DNA of 64,000 nucleotides, from contig QANY01005078.1 of NCBI GenBank assembly GCA_003255025.1, positions 372,001 to 436,000 on the forward strand, written 5' to 3'. The position numbers and the translations under genes are program-made. The notes under the pieces are model-generated. The model had not been told where the DNA came from. It searched no databases and saw nothing but the letters and a program-made list of their open reading frames with translations. This DNA comes from Datisca glomerata. Lineage: Eukaryota; Streptophyta; Magnoliopsida; Cucurbitales; Datiscaceae. Numbering within the stretch: position 1 is the stretch's first letter; the number at the start of each line of letters is the position of its first letter. Positions 35,045-47,140 of this stretch are shown piece by piece.

Positions 35045-37247
35045 ATTTTAACATCTTATATATCTCCATAATTGTCATAACAGTATCATTCTACATAGAT
35101 TATCAATACAAAATATCTAATGAATTCAAAGTATAAAAATAGATTATCAATACAAATTATCCAATGAATTCATAATAATAAAGGATTTCATCAGTATTAA
35201 ATAAAACTCAATACATAAAGTCTACCCTAGTCTTTACGGGAGTCTTGCATAAACTTCATAAATAAGCTTAGCTGAGAACGCTTCTCTGAACATTCAGCCT
35301 ATAATTGAGGTACCCGTGCGCATTGAGACTCCAACTCAGCTACTCGTGTACGTTAGGACTCTAACTCAGCTGATAGATGGGGAGAATCTTACGTGGACAA
35401 TTCCCAGAACATTGTAGTTGGAGTTCCCCCGAGTCCTAATGAATGTGTATATTTATCACGCGATCCTCTCTCAAAGGTAAAGTTTAGAAACTTATTTACT
35501 CCATCTTGATATGTCATACTAAATCTTGGTTTTGTAATCCAACTCTTATCCCGTTGCAAAATTCAAAGCTTAAAGAAAACCAAACAATCAAAACTAATAT
35601 TACACATATATAAAAATGAGGGAGCTGGGGAAGTGAAAAATGAGGAAGAAGACACGGGGATGGTTTTAATTAAGGGTTTCTTTTAGCGAGGGTTTTTAAA
35701 ATCATCGCCATAGATCACAATATTTTAAAAAAAAATAAAAAAACAACACTATTTATGTAACCTCAAAGTACTTTGTGACGGTTTTGTCTGAACAGTCACC
35801 AATAACCTCTGTAGCGACAGTTCACATAAACTGTCACAATTTCTCAGTTAATTGAGACGGTTTAGCATTATCGTCGCAATATGAAAATAAAAAACGTAAT
35901 CGATCACGACGGTTCAACAAAACAGTCACCATTGCACAATGATTTGCGACACTTCCTTTGAACCGCGCAAAATTAAAGTAAATAATGGAATTAATCGCGA
36001 CGGTTTAAGTAAATTGTCACCTTTTGTGTCCTTCAGCGATAGTTGAATCAACCGTCTCCGTGTAACTGTCGTAATTGACTATTTTTCTTGTAGTGTAAGA
36101 GTGCACACACATATATATATAGGCACGTACACACTTTATTTCATGAAATCTAATTCAATCTTGATCCTTATATAAAATGTCACAAATAATCATGCATTAT
36201 GTTCAAATTTACTAATATGCCATCAAAACATTAAGTATGCCTAGGCCTGAATAGGTAAAAATCCTTTGTGGAGCCACGTGAGCGGGACATGACCAATCAG
36301 TGTACGGACTGTCACCGTGAAAAAATGATAAAAGCCAATCTAAACCGTTGATCTTGTCGTATCTCATCACGCAGTTCAAGCTTGATCAGTTATTGATATA
36401 GATAAGCTAAGCTAATTTAGTATAGATGAATTAAATTTGATATGATAAGCTCTATCTTGAAAGAATATTCTGTTTATTCTCTGTATTTTAAGAGATATAA
36501 TTTAACTTTATAACTGATTGAAAATATATAAATTGAGGTCAATTGAAACCCAAGCATTCAATAAAAATCAAAAAATTATTCTACTATTCTTGAAAATTCT
36601 TTCTCTCACTCTTTCTAAAAATGCTTTTTTACTTTTAAGTTAAAGGAGATGATGTTTATTCATTATTTATAAGTATTTTTTTAATGATTCTAAATTTTGT
36701 TCAAAGGCAAATATTTTAAATTCTCGTAGATTAGTGTTATGCTTTTGGTAAAGAATATTTTTACGACAAACCCACGTCCGATTGACGTTGACTTGATTTT
36801 AAAAGTGCGCCGAGACCCACTAATAAATCATTTAACACGTCACAAATATTTAAATATAGTTTCTAATATATTTAGATTTCTTTGTAAAATAAAATCCAAC
36901 TATGATTTGTTAGACTAATAATTATGATCATTTAGATTTATAATTATCGAACTATACATGAATTAATTATGAAACATCAACGTAAACACTCTTCTCATTG
37001 ATTTTTTTACCAAGATAGCACTACAAAAGATAAGGAAGCAACGTATATTGCCGACCCTTCTTAAACCAAGGAGATTAAGCAACATTTTTACTGTTAATTT
37101 CTATTCCACCGTCCAAATACTTAAACCCACCAGAGAATTAGACACCCACATAAGTAAACTTATTCCTTAACCTATTTTTTAAAATGTCACAATCTTTTAT
37201 GATAAAACCCCATTTTCTTTTTTCCTTCTATTTTTGTCTATCGTGTG

Positions 37248-37269
37248 TATATATATATATATATATATA
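37248..37269. repeat. (TA)11 microsatellite
   Basis: Uninterrupted TA run of 22 bp. Confidence 0.9.
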
Positions 37270-37361
37270 ATTTTTAATGACCAAAAAAATGAATTTTTTT
37301 AATGTGTTTTTTTTACTTTTAGAAGACAATATTAGGTTTGTAAATTACAATTTGAATCGTG

Positions 37362-37500
37362 TTAGGGTGGTTGGCAATGACTCTAAGTACGAATATGAAG
37401 GTGTCTAGTTCAAATCATCACGCTAAATATGAATTTCTAGGAGATTTCATGAACAAGAAACAGATATTAGTCTAGTGAAATCAAGGTAATGATAAATAAA
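37362..37500 (+). mobile_element. Possible tRNA-derived SINE fragment
   Basis: An A-box-like ggtggttggcaatg (37366-37379) and a B-box-like agttcaaatca (37407-37417) are spaced as in RNA polymerase III promoters of plant SINEs. No target duplication or poly-A/T tail was fixed. Confidence 0.3.
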
Positions 37501-39949
37501 TTATCATAATATAATTAATTTGAAAATGAAGTTTGAAGTTATTGCAAGATGAAAGTTAAGAAAATAGATCACCTACTATCGGAGAGCTCAACCGGGTGTG
37601 ATCTATTCTACAAATCTTAGCCTTCCATGCTGAGATGAACGATCAGAAGCACATTGGCACAAACGCTAAGATGAAAAACATATTTTTTTTTTACTTTTTT
37701 TCTTTTTAGGGTAAATTCTGACTGTTCATGTTTTTAATAAATGTCTCAGATTAAATAAAATCCTCCCATACTACCAGAGCATCTTAATCCATAAACTACT
37801 GTTTAGGTTTAAGTTTAGGTTTCAATGGTAGGAAGGAAGAACCTCAAACCGGAGAACCGAGTTATATTAAAAAAAAACACTTCTTGTGCTATCTCATGAA
37901 AAATGAATTACAATTTGTCATAATTTAACACATCAATGAGAATAAAGCCAGTCAAAGGTGCCTAACACTTTACAGCAACTTACCTAATTCTAATTTGAGC
38001 GGCTGACCTTTGTTATATTAAAAAAAATAGTCAATCCTTTTTAACATAAAAACTCTATTTTTTTCATGTGCAAAAATTAATACTTGCAAGAAACATACTT
38101 AAAATTTTAAAATAACTTATCCAAATTGAACCAACTTTTTTATTAGAAATTTACGGGAAACTTTTAGTTAAATTTAACGTGGAAGTTATGAACTTAGAAA
38201 TAATATTGTAAGACTTCTGATTTTTGTTGGCAGTAGGCCGTTTGAAGTCGGTTTGTCATTTTGTTCTTGAATGAAGACTCTTTTCTTTAATTTATTCTCT
38301 CTTTTGTATTCACAATAAAGTTACTTGCTTGTATTTATTTGGAACGATATTATTAATTAAGTTTAGTGATAGATGAACATTGTATTGAAGTAAGGCGCTC
38401 TCGATTGAGACTAGTTGATTTTTATGTTAATCAAAGAGTGAGAAAGGCTTAATGTACTTTGTCCTATGGAAGTTGACGAAAAGATTAGACATTAATACCT
38501 TCATTTCGTGGTTTAATTATAAGAATAAAGGTAAGAAAATGAAGTAATAAAAGGTGTGGATGGGGATTAGATTTTTATGAATTTGATAACTTAAAAGCAT
38601 CACAAGCCTTCATGAATCATATGAACTATACAAGTGCGATCCCCGTGAATGCATTCAGTACTGATCAATACCCTAATTTCTTCTCTTTTAACTTTATGGG
38701 TGTTTATTGCATGCACGAACCACTTCTTCCTTTGATACTCATGACTAATATATACTACAAAGTATTATATTTTTATTCTTTTTTGATGTTACGGATCTGT
38801 AGTAAAAAATGTAATTCAACAACATTGTTGTCTCATGATAACACTAAAAATACAAACTAATAAGAAAAATATCAAAAAACAAAAATTTACGGTTTGATAT
38901 TTTGCTAGCTGAACCTCATCTACGGTTAACCACCCCAAATACTGAGAATCCAAATCCGTGCTGCTTCATACTATTAGTTCGGTAAATTAGTGCTTTCATA
39001 GTTGCACCCTTTGATTTATTTTTTGTTTGCATGAGATATGCTCCTTACTATTATGTGCGGTTTCATATGTTTTTATTTATTTAAAAAAATCTAAAAAGTG
39101 TTCCTTTCCTATATCTTCCCCACTAACGAAGGGAAATTCCAATCCCACAGCAGCTAAAAGCCAAATCTCCAATCGATTCCAATTTCCATTATTCCCCCCC
39201 AAAAAAAAAAGAAAACAAAGAATAGACCCACCAAAAGACTCGCATAAAACCCAAATACTAATCCATTAAATTTCATGAACATAATTTGACAAACAAAAAA
39301 TTCATAAACATGTCTCTTTATCACTGTCTCTTGGTCGCATGAATTTTTATTTTTATGTGTGTGTTTTTAATATATAAATGGTCCTAATGGCTAATACTTT
39401 CTTTTGACATAAAGACATGACAGATTTGCCCTTGTCGTAAGCTGATCCATATCTTCCATTCCCACTACCCTTAATTAGAAAGATCCTAAGAACCTTAATT
39501 GATAGTAATTTGGCGGTAGCATATAATGAAGGACATTTGATATGGGTCGCAAAAGTAGATTTAAATTAACAATTTTTATAGGATATCCATTTTCAAACTT
39601 CAGCCGATTTATTTAGATAAAATGACAAATTTTACGAGAGAGTTTATTCTAAATTCATGACATTATCATATTATATAGTTTAGAAACTTTAATCGTTTTA
39701 TCGAATAATCTATGGAGAATAAACAAAAAGCTAATAAAGCTTACAAATTCCACATGATTAGACTGCTCTTGGCTTGGCTTTGTGGTTCATAAAAAACTCT
39801 CTTCAAAAAGCCACTTCCTTTATAAAAAAATAAATAAATAAAGTAAAACAAAAAAAACTAAAAACATTGAGGATATTCCTTTTACAAGCCCTTTTAATCT
39901 TTTCTCATATTGCCTTTTAAACTAAAAAAAAAAACAAGAAATCCTAATA

Positions 39950-41260
39950 TTAGAACTCTCTGGGGTCGACGAAAATAGACAAACCAGGTTGTGATTTTGT
40001 CCAGTCACCGACAGCCTCGTCACTATAGTCTTCCCCAAGCCGCTTGATACACCATAGATCTTTATCACACGATAGCCTTTTCCAATGGGGTATCCCTAAC
40101 CTTAACGGCTCACCGTTTGAAACCTCCGTCGCCACCACCCCACACCGGTGTTCCTTCGCCAAGTTATGCGAGTGTCCACACAACGCCTTCACCATCTTCA
40201 CCGCATCTGGCCCTTCTCCACCCAACCCGTACAGAAAATGGAGCCCGAACGGCCTGAACACTTCCGGCACCGATGGTAGTTGTAGCCAAGGAAACGCCAT
40301 GTCCAACAACCGAGTCACTTTCGCGAAAGTGCGTCTCACGCGCGACGCTCCACGTACTTCCATCGTGAACACGTCCTTACAGTTCCAAACACTAATAACA
40401 CCCCACGATTCGGGGGGATCCAACAAGAAACGATCCGAACCGGGCCACGACTCAACACTGTAGGTCCCACGTGGCACGGCGAGGAAAGTGCCGAGACTAA
40501 GCTTGTTGTTAAGCACCGAGTCAATGTCGCGGGGGAAGAACTCGGTGGTGGAGAATCGGCGGCGGTAGAGAGACTCAGCGTCGAAGGGGGACAGTTTGAG
40601 GATGGTGACTCGGTGGGACAACCTGACTCGGTGAGCGTAAACAGGGTTAACAAGGATAGACGGAGTACGAAACTTGGAGTAGCTACATTTGTCGATAAAG
40701 AGCTTAACGGATGCAACGTTGTCGTTTTCAGTAGCTATGTACGAATATTCCGCCCCATTCTCTCTGAACCACTCCTCCATCTTCTTCACCAGCTTTAACC
40801 CTATTCCCATCCTCCTGTATACCCATTAATCCATCAATCAATCCCCATTTTTAATTTCTTTTTAAATGCAAAAATTCAAAAAAAAAAGTTGGAAATATGA
40901 GTAAAGTACCGGTGAGAAGGAGAGACACGAAGGCCTAAGATGTAGGCGAGCTTGGTATAAATAGGAGCTTGTTTGGGAGCTCCGCCGTTCACGGTGGTGG
41001 TAAACCTGTATTTTACATTCCGGGAGAGCTTTCTACCACAGGTAACGGTTTTGATACAACCTCTTATCATCCCCACTATCTCCTTCTCTACACCCATCTC
41101 CGCCACCTGTTGAAAACCAGTTAAACGTTATTTTTAACGAAACACACCCCCACCACCCCACCACCCTGTTAACAAAAATTCTAATTCTGGCAAAACAAAA
41201 AGAGGGTTAAAGGGAAGAGGAAAAGGACAAAAGAGGAAAAGGATAAATAGTAAGGAGAGA

Positions 41261-41306
<46 letters not shown>

Positions 41307-41509
41307 GGGAGAGAGAAGGGTATTCACCAGCATGTGAAAAGAAGGAGAGTTACGGACTCTGGAAATAGGGTCACCCAAAAGGTCAGTATAGAGGGACAGT
41401 TTCCCGCTTGGTCCGACCTCACACCTCCTCTCCACATCTTCAACACCAACTTTGTCTTTCTTTCCTTCGTACTCTCTCACCACTATTCTCTCTCTCCCAT
41501 CTCTCTCTC

Positions 41510-41513
<4 letters not shown>
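39950..41513 (-). CDS. HLS1: HOOKLESS1-like GNAT N-acetyltransferase, three exons
   Basis: Exons on the minus strand: 41513-41328, 41106-40910, 40814-39950. Introns are GT-AG, the frame is kept, and the product is 415 aa, close to the size of Arabidopsis HLS1 and its paralogue. Residues about 10-190 form the GNAT fold: VVREYEG, GVEDVERRCEVGPSGKLSL, VGMIRGCIKTVTCG, then the acetyl-CoA-binding block RRMGIGLKLVKKMEEWF (about 128-144) and EYSYIATENDN. The rest is the family-specific part (STTEFFPRDIDSVLNNKLSL), ending FVDPREF. HLS1 promotes apical hook formation and differential growth by linking ethylene, auxin and light signals; acetylation of histones is reported for it (family knowledge). The start at 41513 is the only in-frame ATG before the conserved VVREYE, and codons 1-9 lie in a GA repeat. 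The symbol marks the family; HLS1 versus its close paralogue is not resolved. Confidence 0.93.
41254..41318. repeat. GA microsatellite in intron 1 of the HLS1-like gene
   Basis: Near-pure (GA)n on the plus strand, hence (CT)n in the transcript, starting about 10 nt after the intron 1 donor. It is complementary to the GA tract before and at the start codon. Confidence 0.9.

Positions 41514-41544
<31 letters not shown>
41487..41544. repeat. CT microsatellite spanning the HLS1-like start codon
   Basis: CT-rich on the plus strand, hence GA-rich in the transcript. It covers the end of the 5' leader and the first nine codons (MGERDGRER). Confidence 0.9.
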
Positions 41545-41548
<4 letters not shown>

Positions 41549-41662
41549 ATATCCAAAACCTCGATATTACTTAGCTTGACAAAAGGGGACTATCACCAAT
41601 ACCTTACCAACCTTTGCTAAATACAGCATAAAGAAAGTAAGGGAGATAGAGGTGGGGGTGGG

Positions 41663-41670
41663 TTTATATA
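41663..41670 (-). promoter_or_regulatory. TATA box of the HLS1-like gene
   Basis: Minus-strand ctatataaacc lies about 150 bp before the start codon. Transcription would begin near 41635. Confidence 0.55.
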
Positions 41671-42750
41671 GAGGATGACAACGGCTTGTGTGGCTAGCTG
41701 AATTTTTTTTTTTAATAATCGCAGCCTTTTTATAAGAAGTGCCCCCAAAATTAGCCTGAATAGCGTGTGTCATGGGCAAAAAAAACAAACAAAAAGAAAT
41801 TTATGGGTTTTTTTCATTCTTTTAAATGCCCTATAACTACCCTGATTTTTGGGCTTTCTTCTGTCTTTTCTCGTTCTTCTTTATCTAATTCAGAGCTCTT
41901 TTACGTCTCCATCTCTGCCCTTTATGCAACCCCGTGCTCTCCCTCTCTCTCTAGGCTAGTAGTGGTAATGACATAGATAATAAATGAATAAATATTTAAT
42001 ATTGATCAGGGAAATCAAAAAGTTTTAGAAAGAAAGGAAAATGGCGGCTGTGGCTGCGCAGTTTTGTGGTTGCTTTTATATTTTTGTATTTTTTGTATTT
42101 TTTTCCCGGAGCCTGCAATCATTTACTATTTTGCAATCATTATTATTTATTCATTTTAATTTCCTCTCTCTCACTCTACAATTCCAATTCGTTATAGCCC
42201 ATTCGCACCATCATGTAACATTGAAACAACAAGTCCGTTCGTTACTTCTTTTTCATATATATTGTTTTTTCTCTTAAGGTTTGAACTTTGGATATAGTTT
42301 TGATAATAATGTGTTTTGAATGAGAAATTTTTACATTTTGAATAATAAAAGTTACGGTTTTTTTGGAGTGACTATAAATAAGAGGTTTTGGGTTTGGAAT
42401 TGATGGCTCTGCTTGAGTGAGTGGTGACTCTACTCTAAACAAAGTATCATGTTGTGAGAATGTTCTATACTAAAATATATATGACACCTTTAAGATGAGA
42501 GAAAATGATTCTGTTTTGACAGAAGGTAAGAAGTTGCTTTACCCTAAACGGAGGCAACATCACGTGGGAGGAAACGCTGCCTTAAGAGATAGATGGTAAC
42601 TTGAAGATGTGAGAGAGAGCTCTATCACATGAAGGGATAACTCATGATATTGAGAAGCCAATTAGAGGACTTTGACCCTGCTGGATACGATTTTCAAGCT
42701 CAAAGATTTCTCAAGTCCGATCGAGAATGGAGAGTTTTGTCTAACCTATT
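41671..42750. other. Upstream region of the HLS1-like gene
   Basis: AT-rich with long T runs and CT patches. The open frame at 42041-42277 (+) is Phe/Ser-rich, with no domain and no splice or promoter support. The region probably holds regulatory DNA of the HLS1-like gene up to the gypsy-2 insertion at 42751. Confidence 0.4.
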
Positions 42751-43880
42751 TGTTGACGACTAAATCTCAGAGGTGAGATTTAAGTCTGCAATGTGTCTGC
42801 TCCACCTCTCTGTCCACACCTACAATGGAGAAAGTTAAAGTAGGAGACCAAGACGAGAAAGGGGTGGTCTCCTTTTTACCCCTCAGAAGCTTAAGTTAGT
42901 AAGGGGAATATGAAAGTAAATTACAGAATTAGTTAAAAGTTATTGCATACCTCTTAAAATGCATTTATCAGGGTATTTATCGTGGGATGTTAACCATAAG
43001 GTTGGGCTGGTCTTCGTACATTAGCAGACCACTCCTCCAATGAGGTGCCTCCTCGTACCAGCCCACGACTTCAGACTTCTCTGATTGGCTTGGTGGGGTA
43101 CGAGGTAACAGTTGATAACATCGGATGTTAGGACAGCCTATCCTTGTATCCCATAATGTACTTCATCAGCCTCTATTGGACCATTGTATTAATACTTATG
43201 ATGACACCATGTTGGGCGCAGGTTGACTGACTCATTGGGTAGTAGGCTTCATGCTTTTTCTCATACCCTCATCTCTAATTGGCCTAGGTGCATTAAATGT
43301 ATATGATGACACCCTGCAAGCTCTACCTCGACACATGTGCCCTATTTGAACTGAGGCGGGAGATTCCTCACCCTTAAGTCCTTCTCTAAGTGAGAACCTC
43401 TTTTTGTCATGACTTAGTCAAAACAAAGGTTGATTCACACAAGCATCATCTGGAACTCTCGAGAGTCCCAGGACGCTTGGCCTCGGGGATGATAAACTCC
43501 CCCGAAGCGCTGAGTCCTAGGGCGGGTAAGCTTCCCTGAGACCTAGGCCCCGGGAATGATGAGCTTCCCTGAGGCCTAGGCCTTGAGGTGGGTAAGCTTC
43601 CTGATGCCTAGGCGTCTGGGTGGGTAAGCTTCCCTCAGGCCCATGCCCTAGCGTTGATGAGCTTCCCCGGGGTTGATGAGCTTCCCCGAGGCCTAGGCCC
43701 CAAGGTGGGTAAGCTTCCTAGAGGTCTAGGCCCCGCGTTTGATAAGCTGACCTAAGGCTTAGGCCCCGGCGTTGATAATCTACATGACACTTAAACATTT
43801 ATTTAAGAGTATGAAAGGTCTTATCCGTATTAACGTGCCCTTAAAGGTCTTTTGTACATGCCCAAAAAATGGGTATAACA
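42751..43880 (-). repeat. Gypsy-2 3' LTR
   Basis: 1130 bp, matching 47179-48245 over its whole length. It contains a GC-rich block (about 43460-43790) of roughly 40-bp units built on gtaagcttccctgaggcctaggcc-like phrases, separated by ggggttgatga or ggtgggtaa. Confidence 0.85.
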
Positions 43881-44094
43881 GTTGCCCCCAACTTCCAAGT
43901 ATGAAGTATGCTGAAAACTTTGGAAGTTATCATGAGCAAATTTATGTTGATTCTCTTTTTTCTAATTGTGAGATTCGACGAGTTTATTCCTTTCCTTTTT
44001 AGCAAGAGTTTTTTCAGAAGGTCCTTTATTTAGTGTTAGACATAGTTGGAGCTCAAGCTTTAATATGAATTTTGTCAGTTTTACTTTGTGTTGA

Positions 44095-44850
44095 TTAGCA
44101 TGAAGTAAGTAAGGTTGTTGTTGGGTTGTAGCCGAGATGAAGTAAATAGGCCTGATAGGTTACAGCCGAAGATTGACTTCCATTGATTGTCATGGGGTTC
44201 GACTGAGTTCTATACTTTGAGTTCACTTCAACTAGGTTTCGAATAGCCCAAAGTAAGTAGGGCTGCTAGGTTGCAGCCGAGGCGAACCATTAAGGTGCGA
44301 CTTCCTCCAATTTCCATGGGGTTTGGCTGAGGTTCATACTTTGATTGGGTGTCGAAGAGCCCAAAGTAAGTAGGGCTACTAGGTTGCAGCCGAGGTGAAC
44401 CACTAAGGTGCCACTTCATTCGATTCTCATGGGGTTTGACCGTGGTTCATACTTTGAGTACACTTTGACTGGGTGTCGAAGAGCCCAAAGTAAGTAGGGT
44501 TACTAGGTTGCAGCTAAGGCGAACCACTAAGGTGCCGCTTCCTTCAATTGCAATGGAATTTGGCTAAGGTCCATACTTTGAGTTCATTTTGATTGGGTGT
44601 CGAAGAGCCCAAAGTAAGTAGAGCTGCTAGGTTGCAGTTGAGGCGAACCAATATGGTGCAACTTCCTCCAATTTCCTGGGGTTTGGCTGAGATCCATACT
44701 TTGAGTTCACTTTGACTGGGTGTCGAAGAGCCCAAAGTAAGTAGGGCTACTAGGTTGCAGCCAATGCGAACCACTACGGTTTCACTTCCTCTAATTTCCA
44801 TCAGGTTTGGCCGAGGTCCATACTTTGAGTGATTTGGTGGATTCAAAGAG
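44095..44850. repeat. Gypsy-2 array A, ~113-126-bp units
   Basis: The phrase gcccaaagtaagtag recurs near 44248, 44361, 44487, 44609 and 44735, with ggttgcagccgaggcgaacc and tttggctgaggt-catactttgag inside each unit. There are about six units in all, the first one diverged. On the sense (minus) strand two frames stay open across units and give repeated CNLAALLTLGSS text. Confidence 0.85.
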
Positions 44851-46400
44851 GAATGGACATGGGGTCTCTTCAAATGACTTAGGTGAGAGTAAGGTTGGGG
44901 TCACTTTTGATGACTTAGGAGAAGTTGAGCTTGGTGTTACCTCAGATGGTTTCGGCAAGGTTGACATACGAGTAATCTCAAGTGACTTAAATAAGAGTGA
45001 ATTTGGGGTCCTGGAATTACTTAGATGAGGGGGTGTCCATGGTCTTCTAGAATGACTTAGTTATGCTTGGGGTTAACTCTAATGACACATCGAGATTATG
45101 TTTAGGGTAAACTTAAATGACCTAAGTGAGGGTGACTTTAGGATCACTTTAAATGACTTTTGTGAGGTTGGGCTTTGGGTCATTAAAGGTGGCTTATGTA
45201 GGGTAGAGCTTAAGTTCACCAATAAGATGGGCTTCAAGTCACCTAAGATGATTAGGTGAGGGTGATCTTGGGGTCACCAGCGACGGTAGGCCTCGGGTCA
45301 CATAAGGTGGCTTATGTGAGTGACATCTTAGGGTCACAAAAAAGGATAAGTCTCTGGTCACATATGGTGGCTTATTTGAGGGTCATCTTGAGGTCACCAA
45401 CAAGGATAGGCCTCAGCTGACATAAAATGGCTTCTGTGAGAGTCATCTTGGGGTCACCAACAAGGATATGCCTCAAGTCACATAAGTTGGCTTATGTGGA
45501 GCTGATATGGGGTCAGTAGTGAAGATAGGCCTCATGTTACTTAAGATGGTTTAGATGAGGCTGATTTGGGGCCACTAGTGAAGATAGGCCTCGAGTCACA
45601 TAATATGGCTTAGGTGAGGCTAATATGAGGCCACATGCGAGGATGGGCCTCGGGTCACTTAAGATGGCTTAGGTGAGGCTACGCTTAGGATCATCAGTGA
45701 AAATGATCATTGGGTCAGCCACGAGAATGAGCCTTGTGATCATAGGCGAACATGAGCCTCGGATCACATAATATGGCTTATGTGAGCCTTGGGGTCACAG
45801 ACGATGATGATCTTGGGGTCACCTTAAATAGATTAATAGAGGCTATGCTCAGGGTCTCCTCAGATGGCTTCAGTATGGATGAGCTCGATTTAACATGGTG
45901 ACTTCGGTGAGGTTGAGCTTAGGGTCACTTAATATACCTTAGGTGAAGGTGAGCTTGGGGTCACCTCTAATAAGCAGACAATGTTGTCTTTCTCATAATG
46001 AATTGGTGGACTGTTCCCACATTTTATTCTTCTCATACCGTTTTTATTTTAAGATCATCTGAAAAATATTACTTTTGTGGTGGTCACTCTACTAGTTGCC
46101 CACCAGTTTGATGCGGACAAATTTTTAACGGGTCAAACTAAATATAAGATTTAGAGAATAAGCTTAGGCACCTCGCTGACTTCTACAAATGAGCATTGGG
46201 ATGACTCAGATGGCGTCAAAAAATAAGTCTAGGTCACCTTGGATGACTTTGGCAATGATGAGAAATAAGTTACTTCATTTCGCATTAGCAATATTGGGTC
46301 TGAGCGTCCTCCCATGTGACCAATGTAAGGTTGAGCCTAAGGTTACCCCTATGACATAGGCAAGATTCAACCTAAAGGTCATTAAATGTGACTTTGGTAT
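44851..46400. repeat. Gypsy-2 arrays B and C, ~46-bp and 60-bp units
   Basis: Array B (44851-45190 and about 45790-46400) uses a unit of about 46 bp of the type gacttaggtgaggttgag-cttggggtcacct. Array C (about 45190-45790) uses a 60-bp unit of the type tcacataagatggcttatgtgag, then gtcatcttggggtcacca and gataggcctcgg; nine or ten units. B and C share core words, so C looks like an expanded and amplified form of B. Confidence 0.8.
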
Positions 46401-46420
46401 TCCCTTGGCTCGTCCTTGAC

Positions 46421-47140
46421 TCAGTCTCCATTTTGTGAGTTTAAGAGCTCAACCGCACATATACAATTCTGGGCGCGGGTAAGAAGCTTGCTGAAGCTTG
46501 AGGGTGTCTTCTTTGCCAGGGACCATAGTAGCCTCTTATCACTTACGCCAGCCATCATTGTTGTAAGGGTTATGTCATCGTTGTAGCCCTCAACTTTCCG
46601 GGCCTCCATATTAGATCCTATGATATAGTCATGTAGGTTCTCATCCCTCTGCAGTCTGACGGTGATGAGACGAGTGACAGGCTTCGTTTAGTCTCTTCCA
46701 ACTAGAAATTGGTGGATAAACATTTTGTTGAGCTCCCCGAATGATGAGATAGAGATTGGTTTTAGATGACGATACCAAACGTGAGCTGAAGATGAAAGCG
46801 TAAGCGGGAATGCTTTACACATGATAGCCTCTAGGATCTTTAAAGCTACATCCATGTTCTGAATGTCTCCAAGTGTTCACTAGGGTCCCTAGTGCCATCA
46901 TATGGTGTGATGGATGACATTTTGAACTGTAGGGGCATCTCGGCATGCATGATCTCTTCTGTGAATGGAGGTTTTGCATGATGAAACTGGCCCTCAGCCC
47001 AGTAGGGAGCCTCCTTAGCTCAGACACATGGGTGGTACTTCTAAAGCCTCTCTTGAAGGAGTAGGCCCATGGCTAGATCTCATTATCCTATTTGATCTCC
47101 GACTCATTTCTCAACTCTTCTGGTGGAAACTACAAGGCAA
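46421..47140 (-). pseudogene. Gypsy-2 gag
   Basis: Minus-strand text from about 47000: PPFTEEIM, PYDGTRDPSEHLETFRTWM, then after a frameshift near 46855 IMCKAFPLTLSSSAHVWYRH, FGELNKMFIHQFLVGRD (one TAA stop), LITVRLQRDENLHDYI, TLTTMMAGVSDKRLLWSLAK and FSKLLTRAQNCI. This is a nearly complete plant gypsy gag domain with one frameshift and one internal stop. A stop at 46421 ends it without a zinc knuckle, and tandem repeats begin immediately. Confidence 0.85.

Larger units (their letters stand above)
33786..36095. mobile_element. Non-autonomous CACTA (En/Spm) element
   Basis: The right end, read on the minus strand, is CACTACAAGAAAAA. The left end is caatacaagaaaag, the same terminus with a changed base. 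Both flanks are taa (33783-33785 and 36096-36098), the 3-bp duplication typical of CACTA. Both subterminal regions hold five or six short imperfect palindromes built on gacggtt and aaccgtc (for example acggttttgacaaccgt), a known feature of this superfamily. No transposase frame is seen in 2310 bp, so it would need help in trans. Confidence 0.85.
36099..39949. other. Non-coding intergenic region downstream of the HLS1-like gene
   Basis: No gene is supported. The block 36270-36360 has gccacgtgag and gaccaatcag, promoter-like motifs without a recognisable gene next to them. Small open frames at 38612-38860 and 39027-39269 have no domain. Confidence 0.5.

Noticed and set aside
38612..38860. 82-aa plus-strand open frame
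   Set aside because: No domain and strongly AT-driven composition; nothing around it suggests a gene.
40044..40798. Open frames overlapping the HLS1-like last exon in other frames and strand
   Set aside because: Shadows of the real coding exon; no recognised homology and no independent start or splice context.
42041..42277. 78-aa open frame starting MAAVAAQ
   Set aside because: Phe/Ser-rich translation of T- and CT-rich DNA with no domain, upstream of the HLS1-like gene on the opposite strand.
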